This document shows positions 43,451 through 52,167 of a stretch of DNA of 64,000 bases, in pieces. Below the pieces are notes generated by a model. It worked only from the letters and a program-made list of their open reading frames with translations, searched no databases and was not told the DNA's origin. The stretch lies in the NCBI RefSeq assembly GCF_000772045.1, contig NZ_CP009754.1, forward strand, positions 3,968,001-4,032,000, given 5' to 3'. A program made the position numbers and the translations under genes. The DNA is from Streptomyces sp. CCM_MD2014 (lineage in GTDB: Bacteria > Actinomycetota > Actinomycetes > Streptomycetales > Streptomycetaceae). Position 1 is the stretch's first letter, and every line of letters starts with the position of its first letter.

Positions 43451-43789
43451 TCAGCCCACGGCCGCGTAGTTCTCGTACACCTCGTCGTCCTCGAGGGGCA
43501 CGATGCCGGCCCCTCGTTCGTACTCCGTCCGCGCCGTCTCCAGGAGCCGGCGCCAGGAGGTCACGGTGGGCCGCCTGCGCAGCAGCGCGCGGCGTTCCCG
43601 CTCCGTCATGCCTCCCCACACGCCGAACTCGACGCGGTTGTCGAGCGCGTCGGCCAGGCACTCGGTCCGCACCGGACATCCGGTGCACACCGCCTTGGCC
43701 CTGTTCTGCGCTGCTCCCTGAACGAACAGTTCGTCCGGATCAGTAGTGCGGCAGGCGGCCTGCGCACTCCAGTCGGTTACCCAGCCCAT
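43451..43789 (-). CDS. wblA: WhiB-like iron-sulfur regulator WblA
   Basis: 112 aa from ATG (MGWVTDWSAQAACR); in-frame GTG/ATG starts at 43846/43840 would add 17-19 residues. Four cysteines in the Wbl pattern: AACRTTD, then CTGCPVRTEC. They are followed by the GVWGGMTERERRALLRRR motif that contacts sigma factor region 4. In Streptomyces WblA is a pleiotropic regulator that represses antibiotic production and is needed for sporulation (established). Position next to the ArsA pair agrees with S. coelicolor. Confidence 0.93.
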   Translation of the reverse strand: MGWVTDWSAQAACRTTDPDELFVQGAAQNRAKAVCTGCPVRTECLADALDNRVEFGVWGGMTERERRALLRRRPTVTSWRRLLETARTEYERGAGIVPLEDDEVYENYAAVG

Positions 43790-44326
43790 ACCGGCGCCGT
43801 CCTCTCCCGAATCGAGGCTCCCCCACGGCGGCAGCGGCATATTCACCGCCGCCAGTTGAGGACGTTACGGAAGGTGGGCACAGCGCAACACCCCCTTCGG
43901 GCCCAATCTTGAATGGCCCGAACGGACTATGGGTAAGCGGCAGATCACCCGGGGGAGTGAGCTGGCGACATGCGCGACGATCCCGACATACGGGTCATCT
44001 CTGTTTCGCCACAACGGACACCGATTGACACACACGGCGGATTCGGACACGCATCCCACACGCCGTGGCACGCGCCGGTACACACCAACGCGCCCCCAGC
44101 GGGGGCCCCTCGAAAAACATCGAGCAGATCCGGAACGATTCGGGGTCGCCGGACGTATTGATACGTGGCCTCACTGCTGTGACAGTTGAGTGCAGCTTAG
44201 GCCAAGGCCTGTACGCCTGTCCGGCGAATGACAACGCAGACACCTCGCGCTGCCATGCCGTCAGTCGCTCGTCCGCGCGGCCGGGGGCCTTCGAGCAGCT
44301 CTGACCGGCTCGGAGAGAATCCCGGC
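43790..44326. other. wblA upstream region with palindromes
   Basis: 537 bp without a credible gene between divergent wblA and the next ORF. It contains a hairpin GCCCCC-AGC-GGGGGC (44092-44106) and a perfect palindrome ACGTAT-TG-ATACGT (44153-44166). The size fits a long regulated wblA leader/promoter. Small ORFs here show no protein-like composition. Confidence 0.45.
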
Positions 44327-45028
44327 ATGGTGATGGCACGGCACTGGTACTCCTCGTCGCCCGTCGTGGACGGGCACCCGCTCCTGGATGAGCGGGGCTT
44401 CTGGCCCGCGTACCTGGCGGACCTGGCGGACGGGTTCGCGCCGGAGGCCTTCGGATCGGACGCGGGCGACGCGGACGCCATGCTGGACACGCTCCACGAC
44501 CGGTCGGCGTGGCCGATGTTCACGGTTCCGCTGGCCGGCGGCTTCGCGATCGTCGTGCACTTCAACAGCGGCGAGGAGTTCACCACGACGGACTACTTCC
44601 TCACGCATCCCGACTGGAGCCAGGATCTCGTCCTGGCCAGTGACGATCAGGACCGCATCGGCCCTGGGCTGTGCTGGCCCGAGCTCGCCGCCCTGCTGGA
44701 GGCGCCACCGGATGCGGCAGGCGTCACCGACTCCCACGCCCGCCTCCTCCTTCTGCTGCCCGTTCTCGGCGACGCCGCGATTCCGGAGGAGGCCGTGACG
44801 GCGGTGGTCGAGGCGCTGGTCGCTCAGGGGGCGCCCGAGGCGAGCGAGGCCTTGGCCAGACGCCTGCTTCGGGGGCACCCCGTGTGGGGCGTTGAGGACT
44901 GGTGGTTCGACGAGGACGAGCAGAGCTGGCTCTGCGAGGGCGATCACAGCCCTCGCAAGGTCCCGCTCGGCGACCACCTGCCGCCGCAACAGCGAGCCGC
45001 CCTCGAAGCCTGCCTCACTCCCCGCTGA
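44327..45028 (+). CDS. Hypothetical acidic protein
   Basis: 233 aa from ATG with GGAGAG 9 nt upstream; MVMARHWYSSSP begins the protein. Rich in Asp/Glu/Leu/Trp, with FTVPLAGGFAIVVHFNSGEEFTTTDYFLTHPDW in the middle (split reading: a beta-strand pair around GFAIVVHF) and HPVWGVEDWWFDEDEQSW near the end. No signal peptide or membrane segment. The composition resembles immunity or SUKH/SMI1-like proteins, but no toxin partner is adjacent. Function not recognised. Confidence 0.65.
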   Translation: MVMARHWYSSSPVVDGHPLLDERGFWPAYLADLADGFAPEAFGSDAGDADAMLDTLHDRSAWPMFTVPLAGGFAIVVHFNSGEEFTTTDYFLTHPDWSQDLVLASDDQDRIGPGLCWPELAALLEAPPDAAGVTDSHARLLLLLPVLGDAAIPEEAVTAVVEALVAQGAPEASEALARRLLRGHPVWGVEDWWFDEDEQSWLCEGDHSPRKVPLGDHLPPQQRAALEACLTPR

Positions 45029-45204
45029 CCGTCTCAAGCCGCGGTGACGACGGCCTCGGCGGGAGGAGCGCCGAGACCGCGCACCCGGTCTGAGTAAAGG
45101 TCTTGTCGGCCCGGCCGCCTCCGGATGTCACAGTCTGGTACTCGAACGCTCCGAGGAACACCCGCTCCGACGGATCGCTCATAATTACGGATTAGGCTGC
45201 CTTC

Positions 45205-47472
45205 ATGCCAAAGAAGCGCTCGGGCGGTGGTCTGTCGCCAACGCAGCAGGCCGCCAAATTCCTCGGTGTCAGTGTGCTCGCGGGAGCAGTGCTGGCCGGC
45301 ATCGCGTTGCCCGCCGTGGGCGCGCTGGGGCTGGCCGCCAAGGGGTCGGTGGAGAGCTTCGACGCGCTCCCGGCCAACCTGAAGACTCCCCCGCTGAGCC
45401 AGCGCACCACCATCCTCGACGCCGAGGGCGGGACCATCGCCACGGTCTACTCCCGCGACCGGACGGTGGTCGACCTCAAGGACATCTCGCCGTACATGCA
45501 GAAGGCGATCGTCGCCATCGAGGACTCGCGCTTCTACGAGCACGGCGCCATCGACCTCAAGGGCGTGCTGCGCGCCCTCAACAAGAACGCGCGCAGCGGC
45601 GAGGTCTCCGAGGGCGCCTCCACGCTCACCCAGCAGTACGTCAAGAACGTGTTCGTGGAGGAGGCCGGCGACGACCCGACGAAGGTCGCGCAGGCCACCC
45701 AGCAGACCATCGGCCGCAAGATCCAGGAGCTGAAGCTCGCGATCCAGGTCGAGGAGGAGCTGGGCAAGAAGAAGATCCTCGAGAACTACCTGAACATCAC
45801 GTTCTTCGGCCAGCAGGCCTACGGCGTCGAGGCGGCCTCCCAGCGGTACTTCTCCAAGCACGCCAAGGACCTCAACGTCCAGGAGGCCGCCCTCCTGGCC
45901 GGCATCGTCCAGTCGCCCAGCCGCTACGACCCGGTCAACGACGAGGCCGAGGCCACCAAGCGGCGCAACGTCGTGCTGAACCGCATGGCCCAGGTCGGCG
46001 ACATCTCCACGGCCGAGGCCGAGAAGGCGAAGAAGGCACCGCTCGGGCTGAAGGTCAGCAAGCCCAAGAACGGCTGCATCACGGCCGTGAAGAACGCCAG
46101 CTTCTTCTGCGACTACGTGCGCGAGGTGTTCCTGAGCGACAAGGTCTTCGGCAAGACCCGCAAGGACCGGGCCAAGGTCTGGAACCAGGGCGGCCTGACC
46201 ATCCGCACGACGCTCGACCCGCAGGCCCAGGCGTCGGTGCAGCAGTCGCTCAAGGACCACGTGAACCAGTCGGACTCGGTCGCGGCCGCGAGCACGCTGG
46301 TCGAGCCCGGCACCGGCAAGGTCCTCGCGATGGGCCAGACGAAGCCGTACGGCTACGGCAAGAACGAGACCGAGATCAACTACTCGGTCGACCACGGCAT
46401 GGGCGGCTCGAACTACGGCTTCCCGACCGGCTCCACGTTCAAGCCGTTCGTCGCGGCGGCCGCGCTCGAGGAGGGCCGCCCGGCCACGCAGGAGTACTCG
46501 TCGCCGTACGAGATGCCCTACCCCGAGCCCGTGCAGACGTGCAGCGGGAAGCCGTGGATGAACACGGCCGGCGAGAAGGTCCCCAACGAGAGCGAGTCGG
46601 AGGTCGGCCCGTACCGGCTGAAGGAGGCGATGGCCCTCTCGGTCAACACCTACTTCGTCCAGATGGTGGCGGACATCGGCCTGTGCCCGGTGATGAAGAT
46701 GACGGACGCCCTGCACGTCGTGCAGGGCAGCGGCGAGAAGCTCCCGGAAGTCCCCGCCGTCTCCCTCGGTTCCAAGGGCGTGGCCCCGCTGACGATGGCG
46801 AGCGCGTACGCCGCCTTCGCCTCCCGGGGCATGTACTGCACGCCGATCGTGATCGAGTCGATCACCCAGAAGATCGGCAACAAGCAGAAGTCGCTCGACG
46901 TGCCGAAGTCGACGTGCTCGCGCGCGATGAGCGAGAAGACCGCGGACACGGTGAACACCCTGCTGCAGGGCGTGGTCGACTCCGGCACCGGTAAGGAGGC
47001 CGGTCTCACCGACCGTGCCAACGCGGGCAAGACGGGTACGACCGACGAGCGCAAGAACGCCTGGTTCGTCGGCTACACGCCGAACCTGTCGGGTGCCGTC
47101 TGGGTGGGCAGCGCCTCGCAGCAGGTGCAGATGAAGAACATCACCATCGGCGGGCAGTACCACGAGCTGGTCTTCGGTGGCGCGGTCCCGGGCCCCATCT
47201 GGAAGGACGCCATGACCGGCGCTCTGGCGGGCAAGAACTCCCCCTCGTTCAACCTCGTCCACATCCCTGACGAGGACAAGGACAAGGACAAGGGCAAAAA
47301 CAAGGACAAGGACGAGGACAGCGACAAGGAGAAGCCCGACGACGGGAACAACGGCGACGACGGCTTCATCGGCGGCCTGACCGACGGCGGTACCGGCAAC
47401 GGCGGACCCGGCGGCTTCCCCGGCGGCAACCTGATCCAGGGCCCGGGCAACGGGCCGGGCGGACGGCGCTGA
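45205..47472 (+). CDS. Class A penicillin-binding protein (GT51 + transpeptidase)
   Basis: 755 aa bifunctional peptidoglycan synthase. After a membrane anchor (FLGVSVLAGAVLAGIALPAVG), the glycosyltransferase shows AIEDSRFYEHGAID with catalytic Glu, GASTLTQQYVKN, and AYGVEAASQRYF. The transpeptidase shows TGSTFKPF (SxxK serine), LSVNTYF (SxN) and AGKTGTTD (KTG). The C-terminal ~80 residues are Lys/Asp-rich (DKDKDKGKNKDKDED) then Gly-rich, outside the membrane. ATG at 45205 with a TAGGCT -10-like box close upstream. Confidence 0.95.
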   Translation: MPKKRSGGGLSPTQQAAKFLGVSVLAGAVLAGIALPAVGALGLAAKGSVESFDALPANLKTPPLSQRTTILDAEGGTIATVYSRDRTVVDLKDISPYMQKAIVAIEDSRFYEHGAIDLKGVLRALNKNARSGEVSEGASTLTQQYVKNVFVEEAGDDPTKVAQATQQTIGRKIQELKLAIQVEEELGKKKILENYLNITFFGQQAYGVEAASQRYFSKHAKDLNVQEAALLAGIVQSPSRYDPVNDEAEATKRRNVVLNRMAQVGDISTAEAEKAKKAPLGLKVSKPKNGCITAVKNASFFCDYVREVFLSDKVFGKTRKDRAKVWNQGGLTIRTTLDPQAQASVQQSLKDHVNQSDSVAAASTLVEPGTGKVLAMGQTKPYGYGKNETEINYSVDHGMGGSNYGFPTGSTFKPFVAAAALEEGRPATQEYSSPYEMPYPEPVQTCSGKPWMNTAGEKVPNESESEVGPYRLKEAMALSVNTYFVQMVADIGLCPVMKMTDALHVVQGSGEKLPEVPAVSLGSKGVAPLTMASAYAAFASRGMYCTPIVIESITQKIGNKQKSLDVPKSTCSRAMSEKTADTVNTLLQGVVDSGTGKEAGLTDRANAGKTGTTDERKNAWFVGYTPNLSGAVWVGSASQQVQMKNITIGGQYHELVFGGAVPGPIWKDAMTGALAGKNSPSFNLVHIPDEDKDKDKGKNKDKDEDSDKEKPDDGNNGDDGFIGGLTDGGTGNGGPGGFPGGNLIQGPGNGPGGRR

Positions 47473-47504
47473 CCCACCCCGGCGGCAGACACACGGCCCG
47501 GACG

Positions 47505-47553
47505 AAACGGTCCTTTCCCCAAATCCGGGGAGGGACCGTTTCCTTTTGTTTTC
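47505..47553 (+). terminator. Rho-independent terminator of the PBP gene
   Basis: AAACGGTCC...(47505-47520) pairs with GGGGAGGGACCGTTT (47527-47541), followed by CCTTTTGTTTTC, a rare true U-rich tail for this genome. Confidence 0.85.
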
Positions 47554-47675
47554 AAACCCATTCGACGTGATTACGCCAGCCGACGAGAGAGCCATTCCGT
47601 TCCCGTGCCGCCGTGACATAGTCGCGTCTGGCCCCGCCACCGGGTGCCTTTATTGCCGACGCCCATGGAGGGGAA

Positions 47676-48182
47676 ATGAAACTCGGCTCACGGATCGGGG
47701 CCGTGCTCGGCGCACTGCTCAGCGCGCTCACGCTGGTACTCATGCTCCCGGGCTCGGCGCAGGCGAGAGCCCAGGCGTGCTACGGATTCGGCTGCGACGG
47801 CCACGATCCGAACATCCAGACGTGGCAGACGGGACCGGTCAGCCCCTACGGGCCCTACAACCTCGGCAGCTCCTTCCTGTACGAGCTGCGGTGGGGCAAG
47901 ACCGACGGCGACCAGTACAGCTGGGCCCGGCTGCACTACATCAGCGGCTCCAACGAGCAGGACTGGAGCGTGTACGTCCAGCGCTGCACCAAGGACCAGT
48001 CCGAGTGCTACTGGCGGCTCGGGCTGAAGAGGGGCGGCGCCTCGGGCTGGACGGCCAAGATCCCGAGCGGGACGAACTACTACTGGACGCGCACCCCGAT
48101 GTACTACAACCCCTCGACCCACATGATGCGGGCCTGCGTGGAGGACCCGTCGGGCGACCAGAGCTGCACCCCCTGGTACTGA
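47676..48182 (+). CDS. Small secreted protein
   Basis: 168 aa. A Sec signal peptide (KLGSRIGAVLGALLSALTLVLMLPGSAQA, cut after AQA) precedes a 137-residue mature part rich in Tyr, Trp and Ser with six cysteines (ACYGFGCDG, QRCTKDQSECYW, RACVEDPSGDQSCTPWY). The cysteines suggest three disulfides and a compact extracellular domain. No family recognised. The ATG has GGAGGGG upstream. Followed by a strong terminator. Confidence 0.75.
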   Translation: MKLGSRIGAVLGALLSALTLVLMLPGSAQARAQACYGFGCDGHDPNIQTWQTGPVSPYGPYNLGSSFLYELRWGKTDGDQYSWARLHYISGSNEQDWSVYVQRCTKDQSECYWRLGLKRGGASGWTAKIPSGTNYYWTRTPMYYNPSTHMMRACVEDPSGDQSCTPWY

Positions 48183-48218
48183 GCCGGCCCGGGCGCCGCG
48201 ACGACGGCGGCCCGCCAC

Positions 48219-48254
48219 GGGCGGAATGATGGAATTCCATCGTTCCGCCCTTTT
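48219..48254 (+). terminator. Rho-independent terminator
   Basis: GGGCGGAATGATGGAA/TTCCATCGTTCCGCCC (48219-48250, one mismatch) followed by TTTTG, 37 bp after the secreted-protein stop. Confidence 0.8.
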
Positions 48255-48313
48255 GTCACCCATCTTTCATTTGTTCATCTTCCCCGCGCGGCGGCGTTCA
48301 TTTAAAATGGATC

Positions 48314-48697
48314 ATGCCCACCAGGCATATAACAGCCGTACATCGCATCGGGGTTCTTTTGACCGCCAGACCGGAGACTTGCGTCGACCTTTCCACCGTC
48401 ACCGACGACGACCAAAAGATTCTGCACCTCTTGTACGCGGGCTTCAGCGATGCCTCGATCGCCCGGCGGCTCGGCATGGGGCACCGCACGGTACAGCGCA
48501 GGATCCAACGGCTCATGGAACGACTGCGGGCCAACGGACGAGTGGCGCTGGGCGCACGGGCACAGGAGCTGGGCCTCCTCCGCACCCCGCGCCCGCCGTA
48601 CGAACCGGGAGGGCGTCCGCCGTACGAACCGGGAGGGCGTCCGCCGTACGAACCGGGAGGGCGTCCGCTGCGGCGGACACCCTCCCGCAACCCGTGA
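48314..48697 (+). CDS. LuxR-type HTH protein with PPYEPGGR repeat tail
   Basis: 127 aa. Residues ~25-80 form a GerE/LuxR-like HTH: DDDQKILHLLYAGFSDASIARRLGMGHRTVQRRIQRLMERL. No receiver or sensor domain is attached. The C-terminus has three exact octapeptide repeats PPYEPGGR from a 24 bp tandem repeat. It resembles stand-alone helix-turn-helix proteins near secreted-protein genes. The upstream 60 bp are AT-rich with CATTTAAAATGG. Regulatory targets unknown. Confidence 0.65.
   Translation: MPTRHITAVHRIGVLLTARPETCVDLSTVTDDDQKILHLLYAGFSDASIARRLGMGHRTVQRRIQRLMERLRANGRVALGARAQELGLLRTPRPPYEPGGRPPYEPGGRPPYEPGGRPLRRTPSRNP
48593..48664. repeat. Three perfect tandem 24 bp repeats in an HTH gene
   Basis: Identical copies at 48593-48616, 48617-48640 and 48641-48664, unit CCGCCGTACGAACCGGGAGG plus GCGT, encoding PPYEPGGR. 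Perfect identity indicates recent expansion. Confidence 0.95.
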
Positions 48698-48778
48698 GGA
48701 GCCGGCCGGGACGGCCGGGCGGCCGTGCCCGGACGGCCGGGCTCCTGTTCATTCCCGGCCGTCGGACGTCGGGCGCGC

Positions 48779-49243
48779 TCAGCCGGCCAGGAGCTTCTTG
48801 ACCGCCGCGGCGACCCGGCCGCCCTCGGCCTGCCCGGCCACCTTCGGGTTCACGATCTTCATCACGGCACCCATGGCCCGCGGCCCCTCGGCGCCGGCCG
48901 CCTTCGCCTCCTCGACGGCCTGCGCGACGATCGCGTTCAGCTCGTCGTCGGAGAGCTGCTTCGGCAGGTAGGCGGCGAGCACCTCGCCCTCCGCCTTCTC
49001 CCGCTCGGCCTGCTCGTGGCGGCCGCCCTGGGCGAAGGCCTCGGCGGCCTCACGGCGCTTCTTCGCCTCGCGGGTGATCACCTTCTGCACCTCGTCGTCG
49101 GAGAGCTCCCGCTTCTCCTTCCCCGCGACCTCCTCCTTGGTGATCGCGGCGAGCGTCAGCCGGAGCGTCGACGAGCGGAGCTCGTCGCGCTCCTTGATCG
49201 CGGAGTTGAGGTCGTCGTGCAGCTTCGACTTGAGCGTGGTCAT
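48779..49243 (-). CDS. GatB/YqeY domain protein
   Basis: 154 aa from ATG at 49243 (MTTLKSKLHDDLNSAIKERD). Family motifs: LRLTLAAI, EREKAEGEVLAAYLPKQLSDDEL, and GPRAMGAVMKIVNPKVAGQAEGGRVAAAVKKLL at the end. YqeY resembles the tRNA-binding tail of GatB but acts in an unknown process. A neighbouring PBP and divergent metallophosphoesterase form its usual actinobacterial context. Confidence 0.92.
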   Translation of the reverse strand: MTTLKSKLHDDLNSAIKERDELRSSTLRLTLAAITKEEVAGKEKRELSDDEVQKVITREAKKRREAAEAFAQGGRHEQAEREKAEGEVLAAYLPKQLSDDELNAIVAQAVEEAKAAGAEGPRAMGAVMKIVNPKVAGQAEGGRVAAAVKKLLAG

Positions 49244-49362
49244 GGACCTGATTGTCGCAGGTGCGCGCGGAGCGGCGCCCGCCGATTTACGCGCCCCGGT
49301 GAACGCGGGCCCCGACGGACCGCCCGCCACCGCTTCCCTCCCGCTTCTGACACGATGGACAC

Positions 49363-50292
49363 ATGCGCGCGCGATACGGAGTACCCCTGGGAATCACGGC
49401 GGTTGGCGCCGCCGGCCTGATCTACGCGACGGGGATCGAGCCCCGTTCCTTCCGCCTCCGACGGGTGACGGTCCCCGTCCTCCCGTCCGGCATGCGCCCC
49501 CTGCGCGTACTCCAGGTCTCCGACATCCACATGGTCGGCGGTCAGCGCAAGAAGCAGCACTGGCTGCGCTCGCTGGCCGGGCTGCGCCCCGACTTCGTGC
49601 TCAACACCGGCGACAACCTGTCCGACCCGGAGGGCGTCCCCGAGGTCCTGGACGCCCTGGGCCCCCTGATGGAGTTCCCGGGCGCCTACGTCTTCGGCTC
49701 CAACGACTACTACGGCCCCCGGCCCCGCAACCCCGCCCGGTACCTGCTCGAGAAGGTCCAGGGCCGCCACGGCTTGAACGGCAACCCGCCCGTCGTGGGC
49801 GCCGTCCACAACCCGTGGGAGGACCTGCGCGACGGTTTCGACGCCGCGGGCTGGCAGAACCTCACGAACACCCGCGGCACGCTCAAGATCGAGGGCGTGT
49901 CGGTGGAACTGACGGGACTGGACGACCCGCACATCAAGCGGGACCGGTACACGGAGGTGGCCGGCGGCCCCTCCGACACGGCCGACTTCTCGATGGGCGT
50001 CGTCCACGCCCCGTACCTGCGCGTCCTGGACGCCTACGCCGCGGACGGCTACCCCCTGATCGTCGCCGGGCACACCCACGGCGGGCAGCTGTGCATCCCC
50101 TTCTACGGCGCCCTGGTCACCAACTGCGACCTGGACACGGACCGCGTGAAGGGCCTGTCCACGCACACGTCCGGCGGCCGCACCTCCTACCTCCACGTCT
50201 CGGCCGGCTGCGGCGCGAACCGCTACACCCCGTTCCGCTTCGCCTGCCCACCGGAGGCGACACTGCTGACGCTGGTGGGCCGGGAGGACTGA
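49363..50292 (+). CDS. Membrane-anchored calcineurin-like metallophosphoesterase
   Basis: 309 aa. Short N-terminal hydrophobic anchor (GVPLGITAVGAAGLIYATG) then the metal-binding set: VSDIHMVGG, LNTGDNLSDP, VFGSNDYYG (GNHD variant with Ser), and VAGHTHGGQL. YkuE/LpxH-like family. Phosphodiester substrate unknown; envelope lipids are possible. ATG at 49363. Divergent from the YqeY gene with 119 bp between. Confidence 0.9.
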   Translation: MRARYGVPLGITAVGAAGLIYATGIEPRSFRLRRVTVPVLPSGMRPLRVLQVSDIHMVGGQRKKQHWLRSLAGLRPDFVLNTGDNLSDPEGVPEVLDALGPLMEFPGAYVFGSNDYYGPRPRNPARYLLEKVQGRHGLNGNPPVVGAVHNPWEDLRDGFDAAGWQNLTNTRGTLKIEGVSVELTGLDDPHIKRDRYTEVAGGPSDTADFSMGVVHAPYLRVLDAYAADGYPLIVAGHTHGGQLCIPFYGALVTNCDLDTDRVKGLSTHTSGGRTSYLHVSAGCGANRYTPFRFACPPEATLLTLVGRED

Positions 50293-50445
50293 CCGACCCT
50301 TCGGGGAGAGCGGGGGAGCCGGGGCCCCGGGGCCTGGGGCCCGCAGCGCGAAGAGCCACACCGCAACGTGCCGGCCGCTGGCCCGGGGTAACCCACACGG
50401 CCCACCCGCATAGCCCGCCATGTCCGGTCTGTCTACGTTGAGGCC

Positions 50446-51198
50446 ATGACAGCCCCGATACCCAGGGACATCCCGGACCTCCCCCCGATCCCGGGTCACG
50501 TCGTCCTGCCGCCCACCGCCGTGCCGGCCCGCGCCGTACTGATCCCGGCCCGCCGCCGCCTGGTGGCCGCCTACCGCGGCGCCGTCGCCCTGCTGGCCCT
50601 GACCGGCGTAACGATCACACTCCTCACCGCCGACGGCCCGCCCACGACGCCCCTGAGCCACTTCACCGTCCAGAGCGGCATCCTGCTGGCCCTGGTCATG
50701 CTCGCCTCCGCAAGGTGCGCCTGGTCCGCCCACCACCCCCTGCCGGGCGCCCTCACGGGAGCGGCCCTCTTCTACGTCGTCGCCGCGGGCCTGGTCCACC
50801 ACCTGCTCCCGGAAGGCGCGTCGCCCCTGTTCACGGCGCCGGACGCGACCGGCCCGGCCTGGCAGGCCGCCGCCACCCACGTCCTCCACACGGCGGTGCC
50901 GCTGGCCGCGGCCCTGGACTGGCTCCTCTTCACCGCCCCCGGCCACCTGCACCTGCGCCAGGCCCCCGCATGGCTCCTGTACCCCCTGGCCTACCTGGCC
51001 TTCGCCCTGACCCGCGGCGCGCTGCTCCCGTCCGGCTCTCAGGACCGCTACCTCTACCCCTTCCTCGACGTCGACCAGCACGGCTACAAGGGCGTCCTCG
51101 GCAACGCCCTCCTCGTGGGCCTCGCGCTGTACGCCCTGGCCGTCCTCCTGGTGGCCCTGGACCACGCCCGCCCGAGCCCGTTCCGCCGCCCCCGGTAA
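50446..51198 (+). CDS. Pr6Pr family membrane protein
   Basis: 250 aa. About six hydrophobic segments (GAVALLALTGVTITLL, ILLALVMLASARCAW, GAALFYVVAAGLVHHLL, LLYPLAYLAFALTRGALL, LLVGLALYALAVLLVAL) and conserved polar residues such as LSHFTVQSG, YPFLDVDQHGYKGVLGN, typical of Pr6Pr/FAR-17a-AIG1-like proteins. Function unknown; relatives hydrolyse lipid esters in eukaryotes. ATG at 50446. Immediately upstream of tRNA-Pro. Confidence 0.8.
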   Translation: MTAPIPRDIPDLPPIPGHVVLPPTAVPARAVLIPARRRLVAAYRGAVALLALTGVTITLLTADGPPTTPLSHFTVQSGILLALVMLASARCAWSAHHPLPGALTGAALFYVVAAGLVHHLLPEGASPLFTAPDATGPAWQAAATHVLHTAVPLAAALDWLLFTAPGHLHLRQAPAWLLYPLAYLAFALTRGALLPSGSQDRYLYPFLDVDQHGYKGVLGNALLVGLALYALAVLLVALDHARPSPFRRPR

Positions 51199-51265
51199 AC
51201 CGGATTTCGCCTCCGGCCACCGGTGGGCTAAAGTAAACGACGTCGCCGCGACGAGCAGCGACGAT

Positions 51266-51339
<74 letters not shown>

Positions 51340-51355
51340 CAGTGAAGTACCAGGT

Positions 51356-51390
51356 CAGGGGCCTGATCCAGTGAGTGGATCAGGCCCCTG
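51356..51390 (+). terminator. tRNA-Pro terminator
   Basis: Perfect 15 bp stem CAGGGGCCTGATCCA/TGGATCAGGCCCCTG with a 5 nt loop, 17 bp after the tRNA. Confidence 0.8.
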
Positions 51391-51418
51391 AGTGGTTCCG
51401 GGGCCATTCTTGGGAGCC

Positions 51419-51453
51419 GTTTGGGAGCCGACTTCATATCCCGGCTCCCAAAC
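51419..51453. repeat. 12 bp perfect inverted repeat beside tRNA-Pro
   Basis: GTTTGGGAGCCG (51419-51430) and CGGCTCCCAAAC (51442-51453) around an 11 nt AT-richer centre, with an additional direct copy of GGGAGCCG at 51412-51419. It is of the kind seen at element ends next to tRNA genes, but no integrase follows. Confidence 0.6.
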
Positions 51454-51586
51454 GACCCCTATCGGTGAGGTCGCTCGATCACTCACCAAGCGCGGCGGCG
51501 GGCGGGAAGCTACGCCCTTCCTGCCTCACAACCGTCTGAGCGTGTGCGAGCATCGGCGCGCCGCACCCCGATGCCAGTTGGGCCTG

Positions 51587-52105
51587 CTAGTCCGATGAAC
51601 GTTCCTGGCGGGATTTCCCATACCGCTCCCACGCTGCCTGCTTGGAGATACCCAGCGCGTCGCCGATCTGCGACCAGGAATGATCCAGGAAGCTGGCGCG
51701 CAGGGCCGCATCGCGGGCCTGGCGGGCGAAGTAGCCGCCCGATAGGCGGATCGCCGCCAGGGCGGCCATCGGTTCGTCCGCCTCGATCAGGGCATCGAGC
51801 TGTTCACCAACGGAGCGGATCTGATTGGCGAGGGCCGCTGAGACTACGGCTCCATCGAACTCTGCGATGTGCTCGTCCAACCACTCCTGCTCCGCGGCGC
51901 GCTCGGCCTCGCCCTCCTCAGACGTGATCGGGTGGGCGGTGGGGCCGCGATAGCCACCCTTTCCCTCCATACCGGGAGAGACGTCGGACCCGCGCCAGCC
52001 GCAACTGCACGAAGCCGCCACGGCCGCGAGCTCGTGGTACTCACCGTCGAACTCGTGCACGGGCGAGGGGGCGAATACATGCCCGTCGAACTGATTGGTC
52101 GTCAT
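51587..52105 (-). CDS. HTH-containing protein of unknown function
   Basis: 172 aa. The N-terminal part has SCSCGWRGSDV (a CxCGW motif common in small Streptomyces proteins, possibly metal-binding) and a His-rich patch (VFAPSPVHEFDGEYHEL). The centre is acidic helix. The C-terminus SWSQIGDALGISKQAAWERYGKSR is a clear helix-turn-helix. ATG at 52105, no Shine-Dalgarno. Two 14 bp direct repeats lie immediately upstream, so it may bind its own promoter. First gene beyond tRNA-Pro. Confidence 0.7.
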   Translation of the reverse strand: MTTNQFDGHVFAPSPVHEFDGEYHELAAVAASCSCGWRGSDVSPGMEGKGGYRGPTAHPITSEEGEAERAAEQEWLDEHIAEFDGAVVSAALANQIRSVGEQLDALIEADEPMAALAAIRLSGGYFARQARDAALRASFLDHSWSQIGDALGISKQAAWERYGKSRQERSSD

Positions 52106-52112
52106 AACCGTA

Positions 52113-52167
52113 AGGATTTCATTACGCTCGATCGACCGTCAAGCTGGGTCGTCAGGATTTCATTACG
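52113..52167 (-). promoter_or_regulatory. Operator-like direct repeats before the HTH gene
   Basis: CGTAATGAAATCCT occurs at 52126-52113 and 52167-52154 on the minus strand, 41 bp apart (about four helical turns), with TTGACG between them as a -35 candidate. Confidence 0.5.

Noticed and set aside
43929..44189. Small ORF upstream of wblA
   Set aside because: No ribosome site and random-looking Thr/Arg/His composition; lies in a promoter-type region.
45034..47640. Long minus-strand ORF opposite the penicillin-binding protein
   Set aside because: No motif and shadow composition; the plus strand has every GT51 and transpeptidase motif.
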